The position numbers and the translations under genes are program-made. A stretch of DNA of 6,210 nucleotides from Ruminococcus flavefaciens (GTDB taxonomy: Bacteria > Bacillota > Clostridia > Oscillospirales > Ruminococcaceae): assembly GCA_902796705.1 (NCBI GenBank), contig CADBQF010000294.1, positions 1 to 6,210 on the forward strand, read 5' to 3'. This document shows, one piece after another, positions 6,198 through 6,210 of the stretch (position 1 is its first letter; each line of letters begins with the position of its first letter). Under the pieces are notes generated by a model. It ran no database searches. It was not told the origin of the DNA and saw nothing but the letters and a program-made list of their open reading frames with translations.

Positions 6198-6210
6198 ACT
6201 CCTTTCCTAA

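Noticed and set aside
6109..6210. 33-codon + strand open frame ending exactly at the window edge
   Set aside because: It has no ribosome binding site, and its second half is just the translated hairpin repeat.

Overview
The window most likely comes from a Gram-positive Clostridia genome, probably a Ruminococcus-like member of the Oscillospiraceae/Ruminococcaceae. The evidence is strong AGGAGG ribosome binding sites, TTGACA/TATAAT promoters, moderate GC content with many AGA/AGG/ATA codons, a DUF6465-like protein, and a diguanylate cyclase with a LacI-type sensor. The genus is inferred from style and families, not from a database match. All supported genes lie on the + strand.

Layout. Positions 2-334 hold the C-terminal end of an unrecognised protein. 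An 89-base gap follows, with a perfect 12-bp palindrome and a strong Shine-Dalgarno site. Then comes a complete clpB (424-3021, 865 aa), the ATP-driven protein disaggregase. After it, a 231-base gap holds a long-armed inverted repeat and then a consensus housekeeping promoter (TTGACA, 17 bp, TATAAT). That promoter drives a compact two-gene unit: an HU-type nucleoid protein (3253-3528) and, 18 bases later, a 109-aa protein with a Lys/Ala/Pro-rich tail and a DUF6465-like C-terminal domain (3547-3876). A textbook rho-independent terminator (3891-3924) closes the unit.

A 227-base spacer from 3925 to 4151 carries a large imperfect inverted repeat and an extended -10 promoter. It leads to a single gene (4152-6065, 637 aa) whose product joins a cytoplasmic LacI/RbsB-like ligand-binding domain, an unassigned middle region and a GGDEF diguanylate cyclase domain. 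The last 145 bases hold no convincing gene. They end in a 16-bp hairpin that resembles dispersed intergenic hairpin repeats of this group.

How the parts relate. ClpB is stress housekeeping. HU and the basic-tail protein are evidently co-expressed, and the second may be a DNA-associated partner of HU (inference). The last gene probably converts sensing of a small intracellular ligand, perhaps a sugar, into c-di-GMP production. It has its own promoter and lies behind a strong terminator, so it is an independent unit. The most interesting items are the HU/DUF6465 operon with its 18-bp tandem repeat, the altered DNA-binding arm of HU, and the LacI-sensor diguanylate cyclase that lacks an inhibitory I-site. 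None is certainly novel.
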